Shown here piece after piece: positions 28,067 through 37,102 of a stretch of 64,000 bases of DNA (the first letter of the stretch is position 1; every line of letters starts with the position of its first letter). The notes below the pieces were generated by a model. That model saw only the letters and a program-made list of their open reading frames with translations, ran no database searches and had not been told where the DNA came from. This DNA comes from Fusobacterium massiliense (GTDB lineage: Bacteria > Fusobacteriota > Fusobacteriia > Fusobacteriales > Fusobacteriaceae): positions 356,812 through 420,811 of the forward strand of contig NZ_LT608326.1 of the NCBI RefSeq assembly GCF_900095705.1, given 5' to 3'. The position numbers were made by a program, and so were the translations under genes.

Positions 28067-29305
28067 ATGAGATTTAATAAAATTTTATTTAGTATTTTAG
28101 CTATTTTTACATTGCTATTCATAGCTTGTGGTAAAAAAGAAGCTCCAACTGAAGATGCTAACACACAACAAACTGAACTAAGCAAAGCAGTTGAAGATTT
28201 TCATGTAGGAGTTGTTACTGTTTCGGTTTCACAAGCAGAAGATAGTTTTCGTGGAGCAGAAGCAATTGCTAAAAAATATGGAAATGTACAAGATGGTGGG
28301 AGAATTAACGTTGTAACTATACCTGATAATTTTATGCAAGAACAAGAAACAACAATATCTTTAATAACATCGTTAGCCGATGATCCTAAAATGAAAGCTA
28401 TTGTCATAAATGAATCAGTACCAGGAACATATTCAGCTTTTAAAACAATTAGAGAAAAAAGACCCGATATATTATTATTTTCAAGTAGCTCACATGAAGA
28501 TCCGGTTCAAGTTAGTAAAGTTGCTGATGTTGTAATAAATCCAGACTCTATTGCTAGAGGATACTTAATCGTAAAAGCAGCTCATGATTTAGGAGCAAAG
28601 AAATTTATGCATATTTCTTTCCCAAGACATCTAAGTTATGAAGTTATTGCAAAAAGAAGAGATGTTATGGAACAAACAGCAAAAGATTTAGGAATGGAAT
28701 ATATAGAAATGTCAGCTCCGGATCCAGTAAGTGATGTTGGAGTACCAGGGGCACAACAATTTATATTAGAACAAGTTCCAAACTGGATAGCAAAATATGG
28801 AAAAGATACAGCATTCTTTGCAACAAATGATGCTCAAACAGAGCCTTTACTAAGACAAATTGCAAAAAATGGAGGATATTTTATAGAAGCAGATTTACCA
28901 TCTCCAACAATGGGATATCCTGGAGCCTTTGGAATTCAATTTGCTGACGAAGAAAAAGGAAATTGGACAAAAATACTTGAAAAAGTAGAGAAAGAAATAA
29001 CTGCTAATGGTGGAGCTGGAAGAATGGGAACATGGGCTTATTCATACAGTTTTTCAACAGCTGAAGCATTGACAGAATTAGCGATAAAAGCAGTTGAAAA
29101 TAATCAAAAAGAATTTACTTTAACAGATATATTAGAAGCTTTAGATAGTTCTACAAATGGGTCAAAATGGAATGGAAGTTTAATGAGAGATACTCATGGA
29201 GTAGAAGTTTCAAATTCTTTCTTTGTATATCAAGATACATATATACTTGGAAAAGGATATTTAGGAATGAGTTCTCAAAAAATACCAGAAAAATATTTTA
29301 AATAA
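28067..29305 (+). CDS. DUF3798 substrate-binding lipoprotein (first copy)
   Basis: Lipoprotein of 412 residues with a type II signal peptide (LLFIACGKKE; lipobox I-A-C near residue 21). The mature part resembles periplasmic binding proteins of the DUF3798 family (VGVVTVSVSQAEDSFRGAEA, then KFMHISFPRHLSYEVIAKRR). RBS GGAGG precedes the ATG. It stands ~440 bases before a close paralogue and 1.8 kb before an ABC transporter, so it is probably an alternative binding protein for that transporter. The ligand is unknown; the transporter type suggests sugars or nucleosides. It has its own promoter and terminator. Confidence 0.88.
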   Translation: MRFNKILFSILAIFTLLFIACGKKEAPTEDANTQQTELSKAVEDFHVGVVTVSVSQAEDSFRGAEAIAKKYGNVQDGGRINVVTIPDNFMQEQETTISLITSLADDPKMKAIVINESVPGTYSAFKTIREKRPDILLFSSSSHEDPVQVSKVADVVINPDSIARGYLIVKAAHDLGAKKFMHISFPRHLSYEVIAKRRDVMEQTAKDLGMEYIEMSAPDPVSDVGVPGAQQFILEQVPNWIAKYGKDTAFFATNDAQTEPLLRQIAKNGGYFIEADLPSPTMGYPGAFGIQFADEEKGNWTKILEKVEKEITANGGAGRMGTWAYSYSFSTAEALTELAIKAVENNQKEFTLTDILEALDSSTNGSKWNGSLMRDTHGVEVSNSFFVYQDTYILGKGYLGMSSQKIPEKYFK

Positions 29306-29330
29306 AAATATAATGTATAATAAAAAATAA

Positions 29331-29406
29331 ATAAGTGAGTATGAGGGATCTATAATCTTATGTTCAAGATTTTTTGACAGTCTAAAATAAAATACTCACT
29401 TTTTGT
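29331..29406 (+). terminator. long hairpin terminator
   Basis: AAGTGAGTAT and ATACTCACTT pair across a ~55-base loop and are followed by TTTTGTTTTGTT. It ends the first DUF3798 transcript. The tail of hairpin element copy 11 begins right after it. Confidence 0.65.
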
Positions 29407-29412
29407 TTTGTT

Positions 29413-29523
29413 CTTTTATAGAAAAGTATAAAAATAAATAGCAAAATTAGTCTCTGACGTCCGTATTAGTTCGAAGAGCCTATGTTTATTGAGCTCGTAG
29501 AACTCATACGGCTGTCAAGAGAC
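29413..29523 (-). repeat. dispersed hairpin element, copy 11
   Basis: Consensus reverse-orientation copy: TTATAGAAAAGTATAAAA tail, then GTCTCTGACGTCCGTATTAG to CGGCTGTCAAGAGAC. It lies between the two DUF3798 genes. Confidence 0.9.
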
Positions 29524-29649
29524 TTTATTTATCTTATAAATGTTTAGAATTAATACTGTATATTTTTTTAGAAAAGAATGTCTAAAAAGATAAACTCTCA
29601 TTTTTATACTGTCGGTATTTTCTGATGTTATAAAAGTAAAAAAAAACTA

Positions 29650-29678
29650 TTGACTTATGTTTCGATTAGATATATAAT
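29650..29678 (+). promoter_or_regulatory. sigma-70-type promoter for the second DUF3798 gene
   Basis: TTGACT at 29650-29655 and TATAAT at 29673-29678 with a 17-base spacer, the same boxes as at 28010. The leader is ~65 bases. Confidence 0.8.
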
Positions 29679-29746
29679 AACAAAAAATTTTAAAATAGAA
29701 CAAAGAAAAGAAATTAGAAATAATTTCGAAAAAATGGAGGGTTAGT

Positions 29747-30979
29747 ATGAAGATGAAAAAAATTTTATTCGTATTTTTAGCTGTTTTCACAATGTTATTT
29801 GTGGCTTGTGGTAAAAAAGCTCCAACTGATGATGCAGCACAACAAGCAGTTGCAGGAGAGGCAAATCAAGATTTCCATATAGGGATAGTTACTCCTTCTG
29901 TATCTCAATCAGAAGATAATTCACGTGGTGCTGAAGCGGCAGCTAAAGAATATGGAAATGTACAAGATGGGGGAAAAGTTACAGTAATAACTCTTCCAGA
30001 TAACTTTATGCAAGAACAAGAAACAACAATATCTTTAATTACATCACTAGCTGATGATCCTAAAATGAAAGCTATTGTTATTGCCGAATCAGTACCAGGA
30101 ACTTATTCAGCATTTAAAGCAATTAGAGAAAAAAGACCTGATATTTTGTTAATAGCAAATAATACTCATGAAGATCCAGTTCAAATGAGTAAAGTTGCAA
30201 ATGTTGTTGTAAATCCTGATTCAGTTTCAAGAGGATACTTAATCGTAAAAGCAGCTCATGACTTAGGAGCAAAGAAATTTATGCACATTTCTTTCCCAAG
30301 ACATTTAAGTTATGAAATTATTTCTAGAAGAAGAGCTATAATGGAACAAACAGCAAAAGATTTAGGAATGGAATATATAGAAATGTCAGCTCCAGATCCA
30401 TTAAGTGATGTTGGAGTACCAGGAGCACAACAATTTATATTAGAACAAGTTCCAAACTGGATAGCAAAATATGGAAAAGATACAGCATTCTTTGCAACAA
30501 ATGATGCTCAAACAGAACCTTTATTAAAACAAATAGCTGCTCATGGAGGATACTTTGTAGAAGCTGACTTACCATCTCCAACAATGGGATATCCTGGAGC
30601 TCTAGGAGTTCAATTTAGTGATGATGAAAAAGGTAACTGGCCAAAAATACTTGAAAAAGTAGAAAAAGCTGTTGTTGCTGCTGGTGGTTCAGGAAGAATG
30701 GGAACATGGGCTTATTCATATGGATTCTCAACTGTTGAAGGATTAACTAATTTAGCTGTTAAAGCTGTTCAAAATAACCAAACAGAATTTACATTAGAAG
30801 ATGTATTAGCTGCTATTGATGCTTATACTCCAGGATCAAAATGGAATGGAAGTATAATGAAAGATAATAGTGGAGTAGAAGTTTCGAATGCATTCTTTGT
30901 ATACCAAGATACATATGTTTTTGGAAAAGGATACTTAGGAATGAGTTCTCAAAAAATACCAGAAAAATATTTAAAATAG
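29747..30979 (+). CDS. DUF3798 substrate-binding lipoprotein (second copy)
   Basis: Paralogue of the gene at 28067, with long stretches identical between the two, such as TTISLITSLADDPKMKAIV and KYGKDTAFFATNDAQTEPLL. The signal peptide ends LLFVACGKKA, so it is a lipoprotein of 410 residues. RBS GGAGGG precedes the ATG. Divergence is concentrated at the N-terminus and near the C-terminal ligand-facing part (VVAAGGSGRMGTWAYSYGFS versus EITANGGAGRMGTWAYSYSF). It is followed by a terminator and then the ABC transporter genes, for which it is the likely main binding protein. Confidence 0.88.
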   Translation: MKMKKILFVFLAVFTMLFVACGKKAPTDDAAQQAVAGEANQDFHIGIVTPSVSQSEDNSRGAEAAAKEYGNVQDGGKVTVITLPDNFMQEQETTISLITSLADDPKMKAIVIAESVPGTYSAFKAIREKRPDILLIANNTHEDPVQMSKVANVVVNPDSVSRGYLIVKAAHDLGAKKFMHISFPRHLSYEIISRRRAIMEQTAKDLGMEYIEMSAPDPLSDVGVPGAQQFILEQVPNWIAKYGKDTAFFATNDAQTEPLLKQIAAHGGYFVEADLPSPTMGYPGALGVQFSDDEKGNWPKILEKVEKAVVAAGGSGRMGTWAYSYGFSTVEGLTNLAVKAVQNNQTEFTLEDVLAAIDAYTPGSKWNGSIMKDNSGVEVSNAFFVYQDTYVFGKGYLGMSSQKIPEKYLK

Positions 30980-30997
30980 TATAGTGTGATAAGTAAT

Positions 30998-31027
30998 AAG
31001 GAGGGATAATCTCCCTCCTTTATTTTT
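30998..31027 (+). terminator. intrinsic terminator after the second DUF3798 gene
   Basis: AAGGAGGGA and TCCCTCCTT form a 9-bp stem with a 5-base loop, followed by TTATTTTTCT. Transcription of the downstream ABC genes must pass it or start anew. Confidence 0.88.
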
Positions 31028-31138
31028 CTATAGGAAAGTATAAAATTAAATAGTAAAAATTAGTCTCTTGACAGCCGTATGAGTTCTGCGAGCTCAATAA
31101 ACACAGGCTCTTCGAACTAATACGGACGTTAGAGACTT
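31027..31138. repeat. dispersed hairpin element, copy 12 (core inverted relative to tail)
   Basis: The tail is on the left (TTCTATAGGAAAGTATAAAA), as in reverse-orientation copies. The core, however, reads GTCTCTTGACAGCCGTATGAG, the forward orientation. Core and tail are therefore flipped relative to each other compared with most copies. Confidence 0.85.
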
Positions 31139-31161
31139 TATTTGTTTAAAGGGGGATTATA

Positions 31162-32751
31162 ATGACGGATAGCTTACTGAAAATTGAAAATCTCTCTAAG
31201 TCTTTTGGAGAAAATGTAGTTTTAAAAGATATCAATTTGGAGTTAAAACCCGGAGAGATACTTGGTTTAGTTGGAGAAAATGGTGCAGGAAAATCAACAT
31301 TAATGAAAATAATATTCGGAATGGATGTTATAAAAGAAACTGGAGGATATAAGGGTAAAATATCTTTTGATGGTAAAGAAGTTAATTTTTCATCTCCATT
31401 TGATGCACTAAATGCTGGAATAGGTATGGTACACCAAGAATTTTCTTTAATACCTGGATTTAGAGTTAGTGAAAATATAGTTTTAAATAGAGAATCTACA
31501 AAAAAGAATATTATGGAATATTTATTTGGAGAATCTATCAATAAAATAGATAAAAATAAAAATATGGAAAGAGCTCAAGGAGCCATATCAAAATTAGGTG
31601 TTGGTATGACTGGTAAAGAGGAAATCAATGAAATGGCTGTTGCCTATAAACAGTTTACAGAAATTGCCCGTGAGATAGAAAGAGAACATACTAAACTTTT
31701 AGTTTTAGATGAGCCTACAGCAGTTCTTACAGAAGATGAAGCAGAAATATTATTGTCAACAATGAAAAATCTTGCAGAAAAAGGAATAGCAATAATTTTC
31801 ATAACACATAGACTAAATGAAATAATGTCTGTATCAGATAAAGTGACTGTTTTAAGGGACGGACAACTTATAAATACAATTTCAACAAAAGATACAAATG
31901 TTAACCAAATAACTGAATGGATGATAGGAAGAAAAGTTGAGTTTTCTTCAACTGAAAGTTCTCAGATAGAATCAAATGCAAAAAACTTAATGGAAATAGA
32001 TGATCTTTGGGTAGATATGCCAGGAGAAATGGTAAAAGGTTTAAACTTAGAAATAAAACAAGGTGAAATCTTAGGACTTGGAGGAATGGCGGGACAAGGT
32101 AAGATAGCTGTTGCTAATGGAATAATGGGACTTTTTAGAGCTAAAGGAAAAGTGACATATAAAGATAAGGATTTAGCATTAAATAATCCATTAGTACCTT
32201 TAAAAGACGGAATTTTCTTTGTTTCTGAAGATAGAAAAGGAGTAGGATTACTTCTTGAAGAAAGTATTGAAAAAAATATAGCTTTCCCTGCTATGGAAAT
32301 AAAACATCAATTTTTTAAGAAATTTTTGGGAGTTTTAGATTTAGTTGACGATAAAAAAGTAACTGAAAATGCAAAAAAATACATAGAAAGTCTTGAAATA
32401 AGATGTATGAGCGAAAAACAAAATGTAGTAGAACTTAGTGGGGGAAATCAACAAAAAGTTTGTATGGCTAAAGCTTTCACAATGGAGCCAGACCTTTTAT
32501 TTGTCTCTGAACCAACAAGAGGTATAGATGTAGGAGCAAAAAAATTAGTTTTGGATACTTTGAAAGAATATAACAAAGAAAGAGGAACTACTATAGTTGT
32601 TACTTCATCTGAAATAGAGGAATTAAGAAGTATTTGTGATAGAATTGCCATAGTGAACGAAGGTAAAATTGCAGGAATTTTATCTCCAAATGCTAGTATT
32701 TTAGAATTTGGTAAATTAATGTCTGGAATAAAGGAGGAAACGAATGAGTAA
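31162..32751 (+). CDS. ABC transporter ATP-binding protein, two-domain sugar/nucleoside type
   Basis: ATPase of 529 residues with two nucleotide-binding domains, as in the MglA/RbsA/BmpA-partner class. Domain 1 has Walker A GENGAGKSTL, Q-loop VHQEFSL and Walker B LLVLDEPTAVL. Its C-motif is degenerate (AVAYKQFTE). Domain 2 has a degenerate Walker A (GGMAGQGKIAVA) but an intact C-motif ELSGGNQQKV. This asymmetry is normal in the class. RBS AAAGGGGGA precedes the ATG. It overlaps the first permease by 8 bases. With two permeases it forms an importer, probably served by the DUF3798 lipoproteins upstream. Confidence 0.92.
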   Translation: MTDSLLKIENLSKSFGENVVLKDINLELKPGEILGLVGENGAGKSTLMKIIFGMDVIKETGGYKGKISFDGKEVNFSSPFDALNAGIGMVHQEFSLIPGFRVSENIVLNRESTKKNIMEYLFGESINKIDKNKNMERAQGAISKLGVGMTGKEEINEMAVAYKQFTEIAREIEREHTKLLVLDEPTAVLTEDEAEILLSTMKNLAEKGIAIIFITHRLNEIMSVSDKVTVLRDGQLINTISTKDTNVNQITEWMIGRKVEFSSTESSQIESNAKNLMEIDDLWVDMPGEMVKGLNLEIKQGEILGLGGMAGQGKIAVANGIMGLFRAKGKVTYKDKDLALNNPLVPLKDGIFFVSEDRKGVGLLLEESIEKNIAFPAMEIKHQFFKKFLGVLDLVDDKKVTENAKKYIESLEIRCMSEKQNVVELSGGNQQKVCMAKAFTMEPDLLFVSEPTRGIDVGAKKLVLDTLKEYNKERGTTIVVTSSEIEELRSICDRIAIVNEGKIAGILSPNASILEFGKLMSGIKEETNE

Positions 32752-33772
32752 TTTAGTTAAAAAATTTGGATTACCAAGATTGATAATCTTAATATTTCTT
32801 CTTTCTACTTATATAATTGCTCCTTTCGTTGGAATCTCAATAAAGGCAGCATTGTCAGATACTATGGTAAGATTTGGAATGAATGCAATATTAGTTTTAT
32901 CTTTAATGCCTATGATAGAGTCTGGAGCAGGCTTGAACTTTGGTATGCCTTTAGGTGTTGAAGCTGGACTTTTAGGTTCTTTAATAAGTTTACAATTGGA
33001 ACTTACAGGATTTTTAGGATTTACTGTTGCAATTTTGATTGGTATAGTATTTGCTTGTATATTTGGTTGGGCTTATGGTACTGTATTAAATAAGGTAAAA
33101 GGTGGAGAAATGATGATAGCTACTTATATAGGATTCTCTTCGGTTGCCTTTATGTGTATTATGTGGCTAGTTTTACCATTTACAAAAGCAGATATGATTT
33201 GGGCTTATGGTGGTTCTGGTCTTAGAACAACAATCAGTGTTGAAAGTTATTGGAAAGATGTTTTAAATAATATTTTTGGTTCAATTTCTAATTTTATACC
33301 AGTAGGAGAAATAATATTTTTTATAATTTTAACTTTTATAATGTGGATATTTTTTAGAACTAGAGCAGGACTTTCAATGAGTGCTGTTGGAAAAAATGAA
33401 AAATTTGCTCAAGCAACAGGAATTGATGCAGATAGAGGTAGAAAGAAATCAGTTATAATATCAACTGTACTTGCAGCAATAGGAATTGTTGTTTATCAAC
33501 AAAGTTTTGGTTTCATTCAATTGTACTTAGCTCCATTTAATATGGCTTTCCCAGCAATAGCTGCAATATTAATAGGAGGAGCTTCTGTAAATAAGGTAAC
33601 TGTATGGCATGTTGTGATAGGAACGTTTTTATTCCAAGGAATACTTACAATGACTCCAACAGTTGTAAATGCTATAATTAAAACAGATATGTCTGAAACT
33701 ATAAGAATAATAGTATCTAATGGAATGATACTATATGCTTTAACAAGAAAAGGAGGCGGAGCTCGTGGATAA
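32744..33772 (+). CDS. ABC transporter permease (first)
   Basis: Membrane protein of 342 residues with about ten helices. The cytoplasmic coupling segment (GLSMSAVGKNEKFAQATGID) and following GGASVNKVTVWHVVIGTFLF match BPD_transp_2-type permeases (ribose/nucleoside group). It overlaps the ATPase upstream by 8 bases and the second permease downstream by 8 bases, so the three are co-translated and probably assemble as a heterodimeric channel. Confidence 0.9.
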   Translation: MSNLVKKFGLPRLIILIFLLSTYIIAPFVGISIKAALSDTMVRFGMNAILVLSLMPMIESGAGLNFGMPLGVEAGLLGSLISLQLELTGFLGFTVAILIGIVFACIFGWAYGTVLNKVKGGEMMIATYIGFSSVAFMCIMWLVLPFTKADMIWAYGGSGLRTTISVESYWKDVLNNIFGSISNFIPVGEIIFFIILTFIMWIFFRTRAGLSMSAVGKNEKFAQATGIDADRGRKKSVIISTVLAAIGIVVYQQSFGFIQLYLAPFNMAFPAIAAILIGGASVNKVTVWHVVIGTFLFQGILTMTPTVVNAIIKTDMSETIRIIVSNGMILYALTRKGGGARG

Positions 33773-34847
33773 TAAATTGAAAAATTTTCTTTTAAATAAT
33801 AGTGTGCCTATTTTAATTTTAGCAATGGTACTTATTATGTTTCCGCTTTCTGGTTTGAGTGCTAGTTATTTGTTGCATGAAATGATTTTAAGAATTTCAA
33901 GAAATCTGTTTTTGATAATGTCTCTTTTAATTCCAATAGTTGCAGGAATGGGATTAAATTTTGGTATAGTTTTGGGAGCAATGGGAGGTCAATTAGCTCT
34001 AATACTTGTCACTGATTGGCATATTGCAGGATTGCAAGGAATATTTTTAGCAATGATTTTATCAATACCTTTTTCAATGCTTTTAGGTTATGTCGGAGGT
34101 GTGGTATTAAACAGAGCTAAAGGAAGAGAAATGATAACTTCTATGATACTAGGATATTTTATAAACGGAGTTTATCAATTAGTTGTTCTTTATTCAATGG
34201 GTACTTTAATTCCGGTTCAAGATAAAACTATGCTTTTAACATCTGGAAGAGGAATAAAAAATACTGTTGATTTAACAGATATAGCTGGAAGTTTAGATAA
34301 GACTTTCTCTTTTGAAATTTTTGGATTCCAAATACCAACTTTAACTATAATTTTAATAGTGTTATTATGCTTCTTTATAATTTGGTTTAGAAAAACAAAA
34401 TTAGGGCAAGATATGAGAGCAGTAGGACAAGATATGGAAGTATCTAAAGCAGCAGGTATTGAAATAAATAAAGTTAGAATTTATGCAATTATGATATCAA
34501 CTGTACTTGCAGGTTTTGGACAAGTGATATATCTTCAAAATTTAGGTACAATTAATACATACAACTCACACGAACAAATAGGAATGTTTTCTGTTGCAGC
34601 TCTACTTATAGGGGGAGCTTCTGTTGCAAGAGCTACAATACCGAATGCAATAGGAGGAGTAATATTGTTCCACACAATGTTTGTTGTTGCACCAAGAGCT
34701 GGAAAAACTTTAATGGATTCTGCTCAAATAGGGGAATATTTTAGAGTTTTCATATCTTATGGAATAATAGCTTTAGTTTTAATTATGTATGAATGGAGAA
34801 GAAAAAGAGAAAAAGAAAAAGAAAGGGAAAAAACAATAGGATTTTAA
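33765..34847 (+). CDS. ABC transporter permease (second)
   Basis: Partner permease of 360 residues, the same family as the first (GQDMRAVGQDMEVSKAAGIE coupling region, then GGASVARATIPNAIGG). The start is a GTG at 33765, with GGAGGCGG just upstream. The C-terminal end is unusually basic (EWRRKREKEKEREKTIGF) and would lie in the cytoplasm. A small membrane protein gene follows after 17 bases. Confidence 0.9.
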   Translation: MDNKLKNFLLNNSVPILILAMVLIMFPLSGLSASYLLHEMILRISRNLFLIMSLLIPIVAGMGLNFGIVLGAMGGQLALILVTDWHIAGLQGIFLAMILSIPFSMLLGYVGGVVLNRAKGREMITSMILGYFINGVYQLVVLYSMGTLIPVQDKTMLLTSGRGIKNTVDLTDIAGSLDKTFSFEIFGFQIPTLTIILIVLLCFFIIWFRKTKLGQDMRAVGQDMEVSKAAGIEINKVRIYAIMISTVLAGFGQVIYLQNLGTINTYNSHEQIGMFSVAALLIGGASVARATIPNAIGGVILFHTMFVVAPRAGKTLMDSAQIGEYFRVFISYGIIALVLIMYEWRRKREKEKEREKTIGF

Positions 34848-34864
34848 ATTGGAGGTTGCTTAAT

Positions 34865-35164
34865 ATGAAAAATATATTAAAAATATTTATAATTATTATA
34901 ATCTTTGTTGTAATTTCCACATTTCTATACATAACAGGGAAGAAACACGAAGCTATAATAGAAAATAATTATACATCAGCAGTAAAATATAGTGTAGATG
35001 GAGAACCTTATAAGGTTTTAGATACAAATAAGAAAGCTAGAATTGTTTATAAAGGAATAAGTTCAGTAATCTTTATAAAGACAGAAGATGGAAAAGTTAT
35101 TGAAAAAGATTTAAGTTCAAATAGTGAAAATTTAGAAGTTTCTAATATAATAAATAGTTTTTAA
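34865..35164 (+). CDS. small membrane-anchored protein after the ABC operon
   Basis: Protein of 99 residues starting at the ATG at 34865, which has GGAGG upstream; a longer frame overlapping the permease lacks a ribosome site. It has one N-terminal hydrophobic helix (ILKIFIIIIIFVVISTFLYI) and a mostly beta-type extracytoplasmic domain (AVKYSVDGEPYKVLDTNKKA). It is the last gene of the ABC transporter run and may be an accessory subunit; I do not recognise the family. Confidence 0.7.
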   Translation: MKNILKIFIIIIIFVVISTFLYITGKKHEAIIENNYTSAVKYSVDGEPYKVLDTNKKARIVYKGISSVIFIKTEDGKVIEKDLSSNSENLEVSNIINSF

Positions 35165-35215
35165 ACAGAAATAAAAGTTTAAAAAATGTAATAAATGTAT
35201 CAAAAAAATAAAAAT

Positions 35216-35244
35216 TTGTATTTTTATCTTAAATATGATATAAT
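35216..35244 (+). promoter_or_regulatory. promoter of the glucosaminidase gene
   Basis: TTGTAT at 35216-35221 and TATAAT at 35239-35244, spacer 17, followed 25 bases later by the start codon. Confidence 0.7.
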
Positions 35245-35269
35245 ACTCGAAGTTATAGAAGGAGGATAT

Positions 35270-35980
35270 ATGAAAAAGTATATTATTGCTTGTATTTTTC
35301 TATGCTTATCATTTTTTTCATATGCTGAAGAAACTATAGTTTTGGATCAAGATGCTAGTACTGGAATGGTTACACAGGCTAAGGATTTTGAAAAAATAAA
35401 AGGAAAATCAAAAAAACAAATTTTTATTGATACTCTTATTCCAGCAATTGAAAAAGTTAGAGATAAGATAACGAAAGATAAAGAATATGTAAAGGAACTT
35501 TCTAAAAAAGTTACTCTTAGTCAAAAAGAACAAGAATATGTAGAAGAAATGTTTTCTAAGTATAACGTGAAATCGAAAGATTTAGATGAATTAGCGCATA
35601 AAATGATAGTTCCACCCACAGCTTTTATACTAGGACAAAGTTCCTTAGAAAGTGGTTGGGGTAGTGCTAAAATTGCTAAAGAAGGAAATAACTTATTCGC
35701 TATAAGAACTACTTTGAGAGATCCAGAAAAAACAGTCCAAACAGGTCCAAATTCTTTTTATAAAAAATATGAAAGTTTAGAGGACTCTTTAATGGATTAT
35801 ATAATGACTTTATCAAGACATACTAGTTATTCTAATTTAAGAAAAGCTATAAATAAAGGGGAAACTACTTTAGGTTTAATACAACATTTAGGAAATTACT
35901 CTGAAGTTAAAGGGCTATATTCAAAAAGACTAACACAAATAATAACAAAAAATAATTTAGTACAATACGATGGTGAGTAA
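35270..35980 (+). CDS. Bax-like N-acetylglucosaminidase (GH73-type)
   Basis: Exported peptidoglycan hydrolase of 236 residues. It has a signal peptide ending FFSYAEE. Catalytic features are ILGQSSLESGWGSAKIAKEG, which contains the glutamate acid/base, and GNNLFAIRTT, the typical Bax/glucosaminidase follow-on; HTSYSNLRKAIN closes the domain. I choose the ATG at 35270 because GAAGGAGG lies immediately upstream. Monocistronic, with its own promoter and a terminator at 35981. Confidence 0.88.
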   Translation: MKKYIIACIFLCLSFFSYAEETIVLDQDASTGMVTQAKDFEKIKGKSKKQIFIDTLIPAIEKVRDKITKDKEYVKELSKKVTLSQKEQEYVEEMFSKYNVKSKDLDELAHKMIVPPTAFILGQSSLESGWGSAKIAKEGNNLFAIRTTLRDPEKTVQTGPNSFYKKYESLEDSLMDYIMTLSRHTSYSNLRKAINKGETTLGLIQHLGNYSEVKGLYSKRLTQIITKNNLVQYDGE

Positions 35981-36008
35981 AAAAAAGGAGATTTTTCTCC
36001 TTTTTTTC
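35981..36008 (+). terminator. intrinsic terminator of the glucosaminidase gene
   Basis: AAAAAAGGAGA and TCTCCTTTTTT with a short T loop, directly after the stop codon. The tail of element copy 13 starts right after its T-run. Confidence 0.88.
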
Positions 36009-36114
36009 TTTTATAGGAAAGTTAAAAGTCAAAATTAGTCTCTGATGTTCGTATTAGTTTGAAGAGCCTGTGTTTATTGAGCTAGTAAGAGCTCATATAG
36101 CTATCAAGAGACTT
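36009..36114 (-). repeat. dispersed hairpin element, copy 13
   Basis: Reverse-orientation copy with a shortened tail (TTATAGGAAAGTTAAAAGTC) and a core ending AGCTATCAAGAGAC. It directly follows a terminator. Confidence 0.82.
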
Positions 36115-36152
36115 TCTTTATATTAGAATATAAATTTAAAAGCTAATAAAAA

Positions 36153-36225
36153 TAGTCCCTGATATTTATGCCAGTTTAGAGTTGTAGTTAAACTCATGCA
36201 ACTAACATATTTATCAAGGGACTTT
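36153..36225. repeat. dispersed hairpin element, copy 14 (variant)
   Basis: Divergent core: AGTCCCTGATA pairs with TATCAAGGGACT. Compared with the GTCTCT/AGAGAC consensus, T became C on one arm and A became G on the other, keeping the base pair. It has no tail. It sits 30-40 bases beyond copy 13, on the 3' side of the convergent hpf gene. Confidence 0.7.
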
Positions 36226-36272
36226 ATTAATTAAAATATTAGAGAAATAGCTTTTGCTTACTATGTTGTTCG

Positions 36273-36818
36273 CTATTCTTCAATAACTCCATAGTCTCCA
36301 TCTTTTCTTTTATAAACAACTGTCATTTTTCCAGTTTCAACATTTGTAAAAGCAAAAAAGACTTTATTAAGAGCTTCCAATTGTAATAAAGCTTCTGATA
36401 TTTCCATTGGTTTAATAGGTAAAAAAACTTTTACTAATTTTTTTTCATCAGAATTTTTTTCTTCTTCATCTGCTATATAATCAAAACTATAAGTTTTTTT
36501 CATACTATTATCTTGAAGTTTAGCTCTACTATGTTTTTCTTTATGTTTTTTTAATTGAGTTTCTAAGATATCGATAGCTTTATCTATAGAAGCATATAAA
36601 TCTGTTTCTTTTGAGCTTACTTTTATTGTAGTTCCACTTAAGTAAGCTAAAATTTCTGTAATATGGGTATTCCCAGTTTTTAACTTTGATGCAGTTAAAG
36701 TAGCGTCTATCTTAATGATAGAATCATTAAATTTTTCTACTCTTGAGATTTTTTCTTGAGCATATTTTTTAATAGCCTCTGTTAAAGTAATTTTTCTTCC
36801 ATAAATTGATAATTTCAT
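36273..36818 (-). CDS. hpf: ribosome hibernation-promoting factor, long form
   Basis: Binds idle ribosomes and drives 100S dimer formation. The N-terminal S30AE domain (IYGRKITLTEAIKKYAQEKI, then ITEILAYLSGTTIKVSSKE) is followed by a charged linker and the C-terminal dimerisation domain (VKVFLPIKPMEISEALLQLE, then FFAFTNVETGKMTVVYKRKD). The two-domain, 181-residue form is the long HPF found in most bacteria outside the gamma-proteobacteria. RBS GGAAGGAAG precedes the ATG. Confidence 0.94.
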   Translation of the reverse strand: MKLSIYGRKITLTEAIKKYAQEKISRVEKFNDSIIKIDATLTASKLKTGNTHITEILAYLSGTTIKVSSKETDLYASIDKAIDILETQLKKHKEKHSRAKLQDNSMKKTYSFDYIADEEEKNSDEKKLVKVFLPIKPMEISEALLQLEALNKVFFAFTNVETGKMTVVYKRKDGDYGVIEE

Positions 36819-36888
36819 AAAACCACTTCCTTCCTCTATTGATATCTTATTATAGCATAAATTTTTTTAAAATTCCATTTTTCATTTA

Positions 36889-37022
36889 TAAAGAAAGTAT
36901 AAATTAAATAACCAAAATTAGTCTTTTGACAGCCGTATGAGTTCTACGAGCTCAATGAACACAGGCTCTTCGAACTAATACGGACGTCAGAGACTTTTTT
37001 AACTCATAGAAAAGTATAAAAT
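36889..37022. repeat. dispersed hairpin element, copy 15 (core inverted relative to tail)
   Basis: The left flank is a reverse-type tail (AAAGTATAAATTAAATAACC), but the core (36920-36995) reads forward: GTCTTTTGACAGCCGTATGAG ... GGACGTCAGAGAC. A second partial tail (CATAGAAAAGTATAAAAT) follows on the right. It lies between the divergent hpf and corA genes. Confidence 0.85.
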
Positions 37023-37102
37023 TTGTTCCCCTTATTTCAAGAAAAATTTTTTATATTTTTTTAAGTATGTTATAATTATAAAAAAATATTGGGAGGTGTA
37101 TT

